Of a DNA stretch of 64,000 nt, positions 8,566 through 17,428 are shown one piece after another; within the stretch, counting starts at the first letter, position 1, and each line of letters starts with the position of its first letter. The DNA lies in NCBI GenBank assembly GCA_019240405.1, contig JAFAYL010000052.1, forward strand, positions 1-64,000. Reading direction: 5' to 3'. The position numbers and the translations under genes were made by a program. The notes under the pieces are model-generated. The model was given only the letters and a program-made list of their open reading frames with translations. It was not told where the DNA came from and did not search any database. Source of the DNA: Acidobacteriaceae bacterium. GTDB lineage: Bacteria > Acidobacteriota > Terriglobia > Bryobacterales > Bryobacteraceae.

Positions 8566-9855
8566 TTGTTTCCGGATCCAACTAGACTCGCCGAGATTCC
8601 TCCTGCTGAAGTATTGGAGGCGGCCGCAAAAGGTCACCTTGGTCTCGATCACCGCTTTCTGCATTCGCTTATCGGCCGGCCTGCGGAGTCACTGCCTCCT
8701 GTTCTAGCGTTCGCCGAGCGAGATCTTAGCCGGGAGGCCGTGGATCTCAGTCCTGACTTCATTGCGCTGTTTCGGTACTGGAAAACTCCAGACGCACTGC
8801 CGTTTTTTATTCGACTCATCCGCGAATCTCCCGAAGAGATTCCCGACGAGGTGACGGAAGCTCTGGTCGAGATTGGAGCGCCGGCGCTCGAACCTCTGCT
8901 TGCGTTGTATGAAGAACTCGAGAAATCTCAACGTTCCGAGGTGGCATTCATCCTCGCTAATCTCGGTGTCCGAGATGACCGTATTTTGAAACTGCTAAGG
9001 AACCGTGGGGAAGACGATCCAGAAGACGCAGCTTTCCTTTTGGAAATATATGAGGACCCTAATCGCCGGAGGGACGACGAGCCGTTCGATATCTGGTCCT
9101 TATATCCGGCGGAAGCCGATATTCCCATCGAGTCTCTCGATGAAGACGAGCGTGCTGAACTTCTTGAGCATCCTGTCGCTTCCGTGCGCGCTGCCGCCGC
9201 GAATACATTCTTTAACCGCGAACTGAGCGCCGATCTCCGCGACAAACTGCTTCAAGTGGCGAAACACGATGAGTCCGCAACGGTCCGAGCGCGCGCTTGG
9301 GAAGCTTTGACCAGTGCCGCCGAGGACCCAGAAATCGTCGATGCAATGCTGCGTGCGATGCGAAATCCCGAAACACCAGTTGAAGAGTTAGCGGGCTTGC
9401 TCGTCGGCCTTGCACCGGAGGCCGACCGCAACGAGGTTCGCTCCGCAATGATGCGGCTCTATGAGAGGCCGGAAGGTCGAGCCAAAGCGTTAGAAGCGAT
9501 GTGGCGTTCGCTGCATCCCAGTTTCCGTGAATTTTTTTCAAAGCATCTGGACGACCCCGACCTCGAAATCCGTCGCGGCGCAGTATGGGGCGTCGGTTAC
9601 TACGGATTAAGAAGCGAGCTCGATCGTTTGCGCAAGCTTTTCGACGATGAAGGTCTGCGCTCCGACGCGCTATTCGCATACACGCTGGCGCTGCCGGGCG
9701 ACGTTTCGCGCGGTCGCATGAAGGCGCTGCTCTCGCGTATAGAGAAAGATGCGCGCGGCCTCTCTGAAGCTGAAGAGGAATTAGTGAAAGCTGCGCTCGA
9801 TGAACGTCTCATGCTGGCCGGCAAGGAACCGGTTTTCGTTCAGCAGGAAGACTGA
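8566..9855 (+). CDS. HEAT-repeat protein of unknown function
   Basis: A 429-residue acidic, soluble, all-helical protein starting at TTG, 18 bases after rplI. Helical repeats of HEAT type are seen from about 75 onward (for example ALVEIGAPALEPLLALYEEL and AAANTFFNRELSADLRDKLL). No catalytic motif, signal peptide or membrane segment is visible. It most likely scaffolds protein interactions. Its place directly behind ribosomal protein genes on the same strand suggests co-transcription but says little about function. Confidence 0.6.
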   Translation: MFPDPTRLAEIPPAEVLEAAAKGHLGLDHRFLHSLIGRPAESLPPVLAFAERDLSREAVDLSPDFIALFRYWKTPDALPFFIRLIRESPEEIPDEVTEALVEIGAPALEPLLALYEELEKSQRSEVAFILANLGVRDDRILKLLRNRGEDDPEDAAFLLEIYEDPNRRRDDEPFDIWSLYPAEADIPIESLDEDERAELLEHPVASVRAAAANTFFNRELSADLRDKLLQVAKHDESATVRARAWEALTSAAEDPEIVDAMLRAMRNPETPVEELAGLLVGLAPEADRNEVRSAMMRLYERPEGRAKALEAMWRSLHPSFREFFSKHLDDPDLEIRRGAVWGVGYYGLRSELDRLRKLFDDEGLRSDALFAYTLALPGDVSRGRMKALLSRIEKDARGLSEAEEELVKAALDERLMLAGKEPVFVQQED

Positions 9856-9864
9856 GTCCCCGTG

Positions 9865-11340
9865 CTAGATAGATTCTGCAGCCTGCTCTGCGCGTCTGAG
9901 AGCAGGGGAATTCAAATTACTGTGCCGTTGGCTATACAAGAAATAGATGCACAGCCCGATCGCCATCCAGAGAAGCGCAGTAAGCTGCGTGCGCCGGTCG
10001 AGCGAAACGATCATTCCGCCGCAGACAATCACTCCCAGTATGGGGACCAAGGGCACAAGCGGCGTGCGGAATGGCCGATTCAGGTCCGGTTGCAAGCGGC
10101 GCATGATTATTACTCCGATACACACCAGCACAAACGCGAAAAGCGTACCGATGGACGTAAGATTTCCGGTCACATCGCCGGGCGCCAGAGCAGCGAAAAT
10201 ACTAACAAAAAAGAAGAGCACGATGTTGCATTTGTAGGGAGTGCGGAAACGCGAGTGAACGTCGGAGAAGAGCCGGGGCAGTAGTCCGTCGTTTGCCATC
10301 GAATAAAACACGCGGCTTTGGCCGAGAAGCATCACTAGAATGACGGAGGAAAACCCGAGAAGAATCGCAACCGTGATTGCAGTAGCCAGCCATGCATAAC
10401 CCGGCATGTAGTGCTGCGCTGCATAGGCGACTGACGCTTCTTTTCCGACCGTCTGGAACTCCCTCCAATTACAAACTCCAGTAAGCACGTATCCGAACAC
10501 GATGTAAAGGATGGTGCAGATAGCGAGAGAGCCGAGAATTCCTTTCGGCATATCGCGGCCGGGGTTCTTAGTCTCCTGTGCAGCAGTTGAAACGGCATCG
10601 AATCCAATGAATGCAAAGAAAACGATACCGGCGCCCCCAAGTACTCCGCCCCACCCGTGCTTGAAGAAGCCCTCGTGACCGGGGGTGCCCGCAGGTATTG
10701 TGTACGGGTGCAAATTAGCAGGCTTCACAAACTGCCAGCCGACTAGCACGAACGCGATAACGATCGCCACCTTCAGCATGACGATGATCCCGTTCACAGT
10801 TGCGGATTCCTGCGTTCCTTTGATGAGTAGTAGCGTGAGGATCAGAAGGATCAAGAGAGCCGGAGCGTTAAAGATGCCCTGAACGCCGGTGTCGGATGTT
10901 TGAAGCGGAGAGTGGCACCACTGATACGGGATTCCTCCAGGCACTAACCTGTTCAGATACTCGCTCCAGCCGATCGCTACCGTCGCAGCGCCAAGCGCAT
11001 ATTCCAGAACGAGCGCCCAGCCGATGATCCAGGCGACAAACTCGCCCATAGTGGTATACGCATACGTGTACGCACTGCCCGCTATGGGGATCATGGCTGC
11101 GAATTCTGCGTAGCAGAGCCCCGCGAACGCGCAGCCTATGGCAGCGACAATATAGGAAAGTGTAACCGCCGGTCCTGCATTTTGCGCCGATGCCGCGGCT
11201 GTGCGCACGAAGAGCCCGGCACCAATGATCGCGCCAATGCCGAGGGCCACCAAGCTTTTGGCGGTCAAGCTACGTTTGAGATTCCCGTGTGCGGCCTGCT
11301 GAAGTAATGCCCCGAGTGGTTTCTTGCGAGTGAGATCCAT
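9865..11340 (-). CDS. APC-superfamily cationic amino acid permease
   Basis: A 491-residue integral membrane transporter with about 12 hydrophobic helices, resembling the cationic amino acid transporter family. The first helix carries the superfamily signature GIGAIIGAGLFVRT (about 36-49), followed by FAGLCYAEFAAMIPIAGSAY, and VFFAFIGFDAVSTAAQETKN is the conserved helix 6 region. It probably imports or exchanges basic amino acids; the exact substrate cannot be read. Its ATG overlaps the thiE stop by one base (TGATG), indicating coupling. It converges on the HEAT gene with only nine bases between stops. Confidence 0.85.
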   Translation of the reverse strand: MDLTRKKPLGALLQQAAHGNLKRSLTAKSLVALGIGAIIGAGLFVRTAAASAQNAGPAVTLSYIVAAIGCAFAGLCYAEFAAMIPIAGSAYTYAYTTMGEFVAWIIGWALVLEYALGAATVAIGWSEYLNRLVPGGIPYQWCHSPLQTSDTGVQGIFNAPALLILLILTLLLIKGTQESATVNGIIVMLKVAIVIAFVLVGWQFVKPANLHPYTIPAGTPGHEGFFKHGWGGVLGGAGIVFFAFIGFDAVSTAAQETKNPGRDMPKGILGSLAICTILYIVFGYVLTGVCNWREFQTVGKEASVAYAAQHYMPGYAWLATAITVAILLGFSSVILVMLLGQSRVFYSMANDGLLPRLFSDVHSRFRTPYKCNIVLFFFVSIFAALAPGDVTGNLTSIGTLFAFVLVCIGVIIMRRLQPDLNRPFRTPLVPLVPILGVIVCGGMIVSLDRRTQLTALLWMAIGLCIYFLYSQRHSNLNSPALRRAEQAAESI

Positions 11341-11972
11341 CAGTTACCGATTAGGCTAACAGAAATCCATTCCTCAGCGCGACGCCGCATGCTCTTGTGG
11401 TCGCAGTTTTTTGGAAGCAGCCCTGAAATGATCGCTACCGAATCCGCGCCCGCTTGAAGAGCCGAACTTGCGTTTTCGATCGTAATCCCCCCAATGGCAA
11501 CCAGAGGCTTTTTGGTTAATTTACGAAGGCACTCTAATCCGTCAAGGCCAACCACCGGGTCGGGATTGTTTTTAGACTTTGTTCCAAAGATCGGGCCGAG
11601 CGAGATGTATTCGACCGGCTCTTCATCCGCGCGAGCTAATTGCAGCTTATTATGTGTCGAGAAGCCTATTACCTCGTCGCTGACGACGCGTCGCGCAGCC
11701 ACCGGCGGCAGATCGTCTTGTCCGACGTGCAGCGCCGCTCCCAGAAGGCGCGCAAAATCCGCGCGATCGTTCAGCACAAACAAAACCCCGCACTCGTGAC
11801 AAGCTGTTGCGATCTGTTTCGCTTCATCGAAATGCCGTTGGGTCCATGCTTCCTTGTGACGATACTGCAGAATCTTTACTCCGGCTTCGAGCAGCGCATC
11901 GCCGACATCGCAAACGGAACAGCCACGTTCGGCAAGCGCGATCGTGTCCAGGATCGGATAGAAGCGCGGCAG
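11340..11972 (-). CDS. thiE: Thiamine-phosphate synthase, non-standard start
   Basis: Joins the thiazole and pyrimidine phosphates to give thiamine phosphate. The family signatures are YRHKEAW, VLNDRADFA, HVGQDDLPP, EYISLGPIFGTKSK, VAIGGIT and DSVAIISGL. The first ATG/GTG/TTG in frame is a TTG at 11783, far inside the fold (147 residues). Homology extends upstream through RFYPILDTIALAERG, so the gene must start near 11972, where CTG is the only usual-type codon; that gives 210 residues, the family norm. An ATG at 12004 overlaps the peptidase stop as TGATG but is in another frame, so either CTG is used or one base has been lost or gained near 11975-12000. Confidence 0.75.
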   Translation of the reverse strand: MPRFYPILDTIALAERGCSVCDVGDALLEAGVKILQYRHKEAWTQRHFDEAKQIATACHECGVLFVLNDRADFARLLGAALHVGQDDLPPVAARRVVSDEVIGFSTHNKLQLARADEEPVEYISLGPIFGTKSKNNPDPVVGLDGLECLRKLTKKPLVAIGGITIENASSALQAGADSVAIISGLLPKNCDHKSMRRRAEEWISVSLIGN

Positions 11973-12003
11973 GCGGAAGGGTATAGGCGTGCCGGAGAGG
12001 CCA

Positions 12004-14178
12004 TCACTTCGTTGAATCGCGCTGGCCCTCTTCTTTCAAGTAACGATCAAAGAATCGCGCCGTGCGGCTGAATGCGTCCTTCAACGTTTCCTCCCGAGTG
12101 TACGCGTGGCTCTCCTCGGGATAGAAGGCTTCTTCGAAGGCTTTCCCTTCGTGGACTAGTTTTTCTGAGAGCTGAATCGCGTCCTGAAACAAAACGTTGT
12201 CATCCACGATTCCGTGCACGAGTAGAAGGTGATTCTGGAGTTGACTCGAGAAATAAATTGGCGAGCTGCGGTGATACGCTTCGGGATTTTCAGCGGGCGT
12301 GGTCAGCCGTTCTCCCGTGTATCCGGCGTTGTAATTGGCCCAATCATAAACTCCAGAGAATGCCGCACCCGCTTTGAACACATCCGGTGCGCGAAACATC
12401 GCCATCGCGGTCATGAAACCGCCGTAACTCCAGCCCCAAATACCAATCCGCGAAACATCGATGTTCTTCAAGCTCTTGAGATATTCCACTCCACCCAGCA
12501 CGTCCTCCAAATCCGGACAGCCCATATTGAGATAGACTCCGCTTCGCCACTCACGTCCGTAATTCGTGCTGCCTCGATAATCCATTTCGAGCACAACATA
12601 GCCCTCATGCGCCAAGTAATTATTGAAAACGAATCGGAGCTCCTGATAACTGCCCCACTGCTTCAACACGCTCGTCGCGTAACCTGCGCCGTGAATGTAC
12701 ACGATCGCGGAGCGCGGCTTCTGATTCGCGTCATCAGGATTGTAATCGGGCGGCAGAAGCATCCGTGCGGCTACTGGCTTGTGATCTTTCAGAGACGGAT
12801 AGCTCACAAAGCGGCTTTCGGGCCATTCGAATTTAGAAAACTCCGGCTGTGGGGACGTCGTCACGCGATTGCCATTCACGTATAGATCAAATGGATTCTT
12901 AAGGTCAGCCTGCATAATTGCCTGTTCTTGGCCGTCTTCAGAGATCCAGCCGATATTCAGGCCTTCGTGCTTCGACAAACGTTCAGGTGCGCTCGAGCCA
13001 TCCGCCTTCACGCGATAGAACTGGCGCTCGGCAGCTCCGTCCTGCGTAGATGAGTAATAGATGAAGTTCCCGATCCACTGCGGCGAATGAGAGAACGGAT
13101 CATTGTGGATCTCCCAAGAACCGCTGGTGATTTGCTTGAGATTACTTCCATCTATATTCACCGCATAGAGATGAGAGAATCCCGAGCGATCGCTCGTGAG
13201 CCAAATGTGCTTGGAGGTAGGCTCCCAACCGACATCGGAGATTTCGACCCAACGATCGTCAGTTTGATGGAACACGACGTTCGACTTTCCGGTGTTGACA
13301 TCGATGATGCGAACATCCTCGCTCTTGTAATCGGGCGCCATAGAGGCAAAGGCGAGAAATTTCGAATCTTCTGACCACTCAGGAGCTCGAAACCCGAATC
13401 CCCTCGCGGTGTCGAGCAGCCGCGGCGGATTGTCCCCGGTCGCGTGCACAACGTAATACTGCCACTGCTGTGTAACATCGCCGGCAACGGTGCGCGGAAA
13501 AGGCGACGCTGTGACAAACCGTCCGGAATAGATCGGCAATGGCATGGTGCGTCCGGGCACGGGCTGGACGGAATACAGAAAATGCTTCCCATCCGGCGAC
13601 CATTTGAAGCTGGTCAGCCGCGCCGGCGCGTGAATGTCCGTTCGCTGCTCGAGAGTTCCTGTCGTGAGATTGAGAACGTAAAGCTGATCCGTTTGTGTGA
13701 AGGCCACTTTTGTGCCATCCGGCGAAAACTCCGGATTCACTTCGGGAACTTTCGTTTTGGTGAGCCGGAGTACGGATCCACCTCCGGTTGGAGCAATAAA
13801 GAGATCGCCACGATACGACAAGACAGCTTTAGTTCCATCCTGAGAGATGTCAAAGGAGGTCACCCCCGGAGGCGGCGGCAAGTATTCCTTCCTGTGAATG
13901 TCTTGTTCGGCCTCCGTGTCGTTGATCGGATCTCTAAGACCCTCGAGGTTTGTGAGCCGCGTCAGCTTCTTCGAATCCGCATTGTAGGCATACACGTCGC
14001 GAAACGTCGCGCCTTTTTCATTCCATAAAAATCCCAACACGTGCGCATGCTTTGCCCATGCAATTGCAGAGGGTGTTGTGCCCCATATGAAAGGCCGCGT
14101 AAAAAGGCGATTCAAGGACCAATCTTGCGCTTGGAGAAAAATCGCCGAGAGCAGCAACCCACTAATGACGCGGAGCAA
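12004..14178 (-). CDS. Secreted S9-family (DPP-IV-like) prolyl peptidase
   Basis: A 724-residue exported serine peptidase that probably trims peptides after proline or alanine. It starts at TTG with a short signal peptide (GLLLSAIFLQAQD). Residues about 40-440 form a beta-propeller with repeated SPDGTKVAF-type strands. The alpha/beta-hydrolase domain covers about 470-720 with nucleophile GWSYGG (Ser584), the VDDN aspartate (659-660) and His691 in EESHAY. All three triad members are present. The downstream thiE frame begins within a few bases of its stop. Confidence 0.88.
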   Translation of the reverse strand: MLRVISGLLLSAIFLQAQDWSLNRLFTRPFIWGTTPSAIAWAKHAHVLGFLWNEKGATFRDVYAYNADSKKLTRLTNLEGLRDPINDTEAEQDIHRKEYLPPPPGVTSFDISQDGTKAVLSYRGDLFIAPTGGGSVLRLTKTKVPEVNPEFSPDGTKVAFTQTDQLYVLNLTTGTLEQRTDIHAPARLTSFKWSPDGKHFLYSVQPVPGRTMPLPIYSGRFVTASPFPRTVAGDVTQQWQYYVVHATGDNPPRLLDTARGFGFRAPEWSEDSKFLAFASMAPDYKSEDVRIIDVNTGKSNVVFHQTDDRWVEISDVGWEPTSKHIWLTSDRSGFSHLYAVNIDGSNLKQITSGSWEIHNDPFSHSPQWIGNFIYYSSTQDGAAERQFYRVKADGSSAPERLSKHEGLNIGWISEDGQEQAIMQADLKNPFDLYVNGNRVTTSPQPEFSKFEWPESRFVSYPSLKDHKPVAARMLLPPDYNPDDANQKPRSAIVYIHGAGYATSVLKQWGSYQELRFVFNNYLAHEGYVVLEMDYRGSTNYGREWRSGVYLNMGCPDLEDVLGGVEYLKSLKNIDVSRIGIWGWSYGGFMTAMAMFRAPDVFKAGAAFSGVYDWANYNAGYTGERLTTPAENPEAYHRSSPIYFSSQLQNHLLLVHGIVDDNVLFQDAIQLSEKLVHEGKAFEEAFYPEESHAYTREETLKDAFSRTARFFDRYLKEEGQRDSTK

Positions 14179-14223
14179 TCGACCATTGTAGCCGCCATCT
14201 ACTCGCGGTTCGCATCGGAATCA

Positions 14224-15387
14224 CTAGCCGGTTGAGCTGAACTCTGCCGCCAGGACACGAGCGGGAAACGGAATTTGCTCAGTGATTTGGATCCCAAACC
14301 CTTCGACGCCCACAACTTTTCGCGGATGATTCGTCAGCAAGCGAATTGTGGAGAGCCCGAGATCAGATAAGATCTGAGCGCCGACGCCAATTTCGTGTTG
14401 CAAAGGCTGATGTCGCTCCGAGGGAACAAGGGTTGAATGACTTTTTCCATGGCTAACGATATGGCGCCGGCCATCCTGAGACAACAACTGCAGACCCGGA
14501 CCCGTTTGGTGAAGGTAAATCAGCACGCCGCAATCAGCTTGCGAGATGGTCGCAAGAGCTGCGTCTATCAATCTGTTGCAATCGCAATCCACCGAGTGAA
14601 ACACGTCTCCATAGACGCAGTGCGAATGCATGCGCACTAACACGTCGCGTTTGTCCGCGATATCGCCATGAATGAGCGCCAGGTGAGCTTCGGCATCAAT
14701 TTGGCTGAGGTAACGAATGGTTTCAAAATCTCCGTAAGCGGTCCGAACATGACCCGACGCGTCGCGCTTCACGAATCTTTCCGTCTGCATGCGGTAACGG
14801 ATCAGATCGGCTACAGAGATCATCTTCAGGTGGTGCCGGGCGCAGAAATCGAGCAGCTCGGGAACGCGGGCCATTGTCCCGTTCTCGTTCATGATTTCGC
14901 AAATCACGCCTCCGGGCGAAAGACCGGAGATGCGCGCCAGATCGACTGCAGCTTCGGTTTGACCTGAGCGCACCAGCACGCCGCCGGAGCGAGCGCGTAG
15001 AGGAAAAACGTGCCCGGGCCGAGCCAAATCTCGCGGGCGCGTTTCGGGATCTATAGCGACGCGGATCGTGTGAGCGCGGTCATATGCTGAAATGCCCGTC
15101 GTGACACCTTCCGCTGCGTCAATCGCTTCGCAGAAAGCCGTGCCCAATCGAGCCGTATTGACTAGCGACATCGGTTGGAGATTCAGCCGTATGCAGATTT
15201 CGGGATCGAGCGCCAGGCAAATCAAGCCACGCCCATGCGTGGCCATGAAGTTGATCGCCTCCGGAGTGATCTTTTCGGCGGCAATCGTGAGATCGCCCTC
15301 ATTCTCCCGATCTTCGTCGTCAACAACGACCAGGACTTTGCCGCGCCGGAAGTCTTCAATCGCTTCGGGAATAGAAGCAAACGGCAT
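14224..15387 (-). CDS. ribBA: RibBA-like DHBP synthase/GTP cyclohydrolase II fusion with degenerate sites
   Basis: A 387-residue fusion for riboflavin synthesis. Residues 1-200 match 3,4-dihydroxy-2-butanone-4-phosphate synthase (DEDRENEGDL 24-33, VTTGISAYDRA 95-105) and 210-380 match GTP cyclohydrolase II with zinc ligands Cys257, Cys268 and Cys270. However, the GTP cyclohydrolase motif REGRGIGL is TGPGLQL (295-301). By alignment by eye, the positions of E. coli Asp126 and Arg128 are Leu329 and His331. In the DHBP domain the metal-ligand histidine of GHTEA is Gln143. The second domain may thus be inactive, as in described RibBX-type fusions. It lies in a reverse-strand group with ribF. Confidence 0.85.
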   Translation of the reverse strand: MPFASIPEAIEDFRRGKVLVVVDDEDRENEGDLTIAAEKITPEAINFMATHGRGLICLALDPEICIRLNLQPMSLVNTARLGTAFCEAIDAAEGVTTGISAYDRAHTIRVAIDPETRPRDLARPGHVFPLRARSGGVLVRSGQTEAAVDLARISGLSPGGVICEIMNENGTMARVPELLDFCARHHLKMISVADLIRYRMQTERFVKRDASGHVRTAYGDFETIRYLSQIDAEAHLALIHGDIADKRDVLVRMHSHCVYGDVFHSVDCDCNRLIDAALATISQADCGVLIYLHQTGPGLQLLSQDGRRHIVSHGKSHSTLVPSERHQPLQHEIGVGAQILSDLGLSTIRLLTNHPRKVVGVEGFGIQITEQIPFPARVLAAEFSSTG

Positions 15388-15408
15388 TACGAGCTTCGAT
15401 GCCGCAGC

Positions 15409-16419
15409 TCAAGCCGTAGCGGCAACTCCGTATTTTGCATGCCACGGTTTCGCCGATTTGATTGCCGCGTTTACCGCGTTAATATTCTTCACGCCTTCGT
15501 TCGACAACCAGTCTTCCAGCGCTTTCACGCCTTGCTTCGAGTAAACGGGTATGCCGTCCTTCCATGTGGCGCGACCGCAAAGAACGCCTGAATAATCCGT
15601 TCCTGCTTCCGCTGCCATGTTTAAGGATTCGACAAACTGAGGATTAGTGACTCCGGCGCTCAGATAAATAAATGGCTTTTGAGCAATGGACGCAGCTTTG
15701 CGATAGTAATCGAGAGCTTCCTTCCGGCTGTACGCTGCCTTGCCTTTAAACACGCTGCTGCCTTCTACGAACTCGGCGTTCACAGGCACTTCCACCTTGA
15801 GAACATCCACGTTGTACTGCGGCTTGCCAAACTCTTCCATCGATTTGATCACGATCTCAGGCTTCTTCTTCGCGTAATCGAAGCCCTTTTCGTCGCCGCC
15901 CTGAGGATCGTACCCCACAAATTCTAGGAAAAACGGAATCTGATGATATTCGCATTCCGCGCCAATTCGCTCGATGAACGCGTGCTTGATGTCATTCACA
16001 TCAGCGGTGTCAAAAGGTGAATAGTAGATCAGAATCTTGACCGCGTCCGCGCCCATTTCCTTGATGCGCTTCACTGAGAGATGAGGAAGCAGATCTGGAA
16101 GCCGCCCCGGTTTTGTGTTGTCGTAACCGCTCTCTTCGTATGCGAGCAGAAGGCCCGCATTCCGGGCACGCGCCTTTGCGGCCGGCAAACCGAACTCAGG
16201 GTCGAGCAGAATGGCGCTCGCGTGCGGTGTCAGCACTTTCGAGACCGCAACCTTGAACTCCTGCATCATGTCGTCGGTGACTTCGTTTTGAGAGACACCT
16301 TTTGCTGAGGCGATTGCCTTTCGCAAACTACCGCGCTGGTCCATAGCTGCCGCGGCAATCACGCCGTTCTTGTCGGAAAGTGCATTCAGATGCTTGATTT
16401 TGCCTTCGGAAAGCTGCAT
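15409..16419 (-). CDS. Class I aldolase of the LacD (tagatose 1,6-bisphosphate) family
   Basis: A 336-residue cytoplasmic TIM-barrel aldolase cleaving tagatose or fructose 1,6-bisphosphate to triose phosphates. Matches to LacD are AMDQRGSLR (25-33), ILLDPEFGLPA (70-80), VKILIYYSP (127-135), the Schiff-base lysine Lys208 in VDVLKVEVP and LSAGVTNPQFVESL. No other genes of lactose or tagatose breakdown are nearby, so it may serve as a fructose-bisphosphate aldolase in central metabolism; this is inference from context. Confidence 0.85.
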   Translation of the reverse strand: MQLSEGKIKHLNALSDKNGVIAAAAMDQRGSLRKAIASAKGVSQNEVTDDMMQEFKVAVSKVLTPHASAILLDPEFGLPAAKARARNAGLLLAYEESGYDNTKPGRLPDLLPHLSVKRIKEMGADAVKILIYYSPFDTADVNDIKHAFIERIGAECEYHQIPFFLEFVGYDPQGGDEKGFDYAKKKPEIVIKSMEEFGKPQYNVDVLKVEVPVNAEFVEGSSVFKGKAAYSRKEALDYYRKAASIAQKPFIYLSAGVTNPQFVESLNMAAEAGTDYSGVLCGRATWKDGIPVYSKQGVKALEDWLSNEGVKNINAVNAAIKSAKPWHAKYGVAATA

Positions 16420-16456
16420 GATTCGTCTCCGCGTTCAGAAGGATTCTTGAACGCTC

Positions 16457-17428
16457 TCAGTATATCGAAGGAGCAGGTTGTGCCGACTTTGCGACCCGGC
16501 GCCAATAGCTTTGGGCTCTGGAAACATCACGCATGATTTGACTCTTCAGTTCCGCTGGGTTCGGGAACTGGCGCTCTTCGCGCACAAAACGGCGAAATTG
16601 AACCTCGATGTGCTGAGGAGTCCAACCGTCGAGCGGCCTCAGTAAGAACGTTTCGATGGTCAACTCGTCACCTCCGAAAGTAGGCCGGAGTCCAACATTC
16701 GTAATGGAAGGCCAGCGGCGGTCCTCGGGAAAGGAGATCGTCTCGGTGATGTAGACGCCACGCGGGGTAAGCTGGCCTGGAGTAGGACGCAAATTCAACG
16801 TAGGGACAGTCTGCTTTGTACCGATCCCATGTCCCGCAACAATGTCTCCCGACAGCGAGAAACAGCGGCCAAGGAGTCGCCCGGCGCGAGATACGTTACC
16901 CCTAGCAAGATAACGGCGGATCAGTGAACTTGAGACAACCTCGCCGCGCGAGGTGACCGGCTTTAAAAAGTGCGAAGCGAAGCCACGCTGCCTGCCGAGT
17001 GCCTCCAGAATTTCCGGCGTACCGGCCTGCTGGTACCCGAAACGGAAATTCTCGCCAACGAAAACCGCGCCGGTTTCGAGTGCATCCGTCAGAATTTGCG
17101 AAACGAATTCTTCCGGTTGCAAGCGCGCGACTTCACTGGTAAACGGCAGCACGAGAATCTGCTTCGCGCCCGCACTCGCGAGTAGGTTCTCGCGTTCGTC
17201 TAACGGGCAAATCAGTTCCGGGATCCGTTCCGGAGCGACAATCGCCGCAGGATGAGGATGGAAGGTTAGAACTGCTGGAATTAAGCCGTTCGCATTTGCG
17301 TAAGCAACCATCTCCCGCATAAGCGCCTGATGGCCCAAATGGACACCATCAAAATTTCCAATCGCGAGCGCGCATGGGCCGAATCTCCCGCGCGCATCTT
17401 CAAGCGAACGAAAAGCGGTTGCTTTCAT
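16457..17428 (-). CDS. ribF: Bifunctional riboflavin kinase/FAD synthetase
   Basis: Converts riboflavin to FMN and then FAD. The N-terminal nucleotidyl-transferase domain carries AIGNFDGVHLGHQ (21-33) and GENFRFGYQQAG. The flavokinase domain begins near 185 with GRCFSLSGDIVAGHGIGTK and the PTLNL and RGVYIT segments. Length 323 residues is typical. The start overlaps the stop of the upstream PhnP-like gene by four bases, so they are coupled. With the RibBA-like gene in the same run, this strand carries part of flavin metabolism. Confidence 0.92.
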   Translation of the reverse strand: MKATAFRSLEDARGRFGPCALAIGNFDGVHLGHQALMREMVAYANANGLIPAVLTFHPHPAAIVAPERIPELICPLDERENLLASAGAKQILVLPFTSEVARLQPEEFVSQILTDALETGAVFVGENFRFGYQQAGTPEILEALGRQRGFASHFLKPVTSRGEVVSSSLIRRYLARGNVSRAGRLLGRCFSLSGDIVAGHGIGTKQTVPTLNLRPTPGQLTPRGVYITETISFPEDRRWPSITNVGLRPTFGGDELTIETFLLRPLDGWTPQHIEVQFRRFVREERQFPNPAELKSQIMRDVSRAQSYWRRVAKSAQPAPSIY

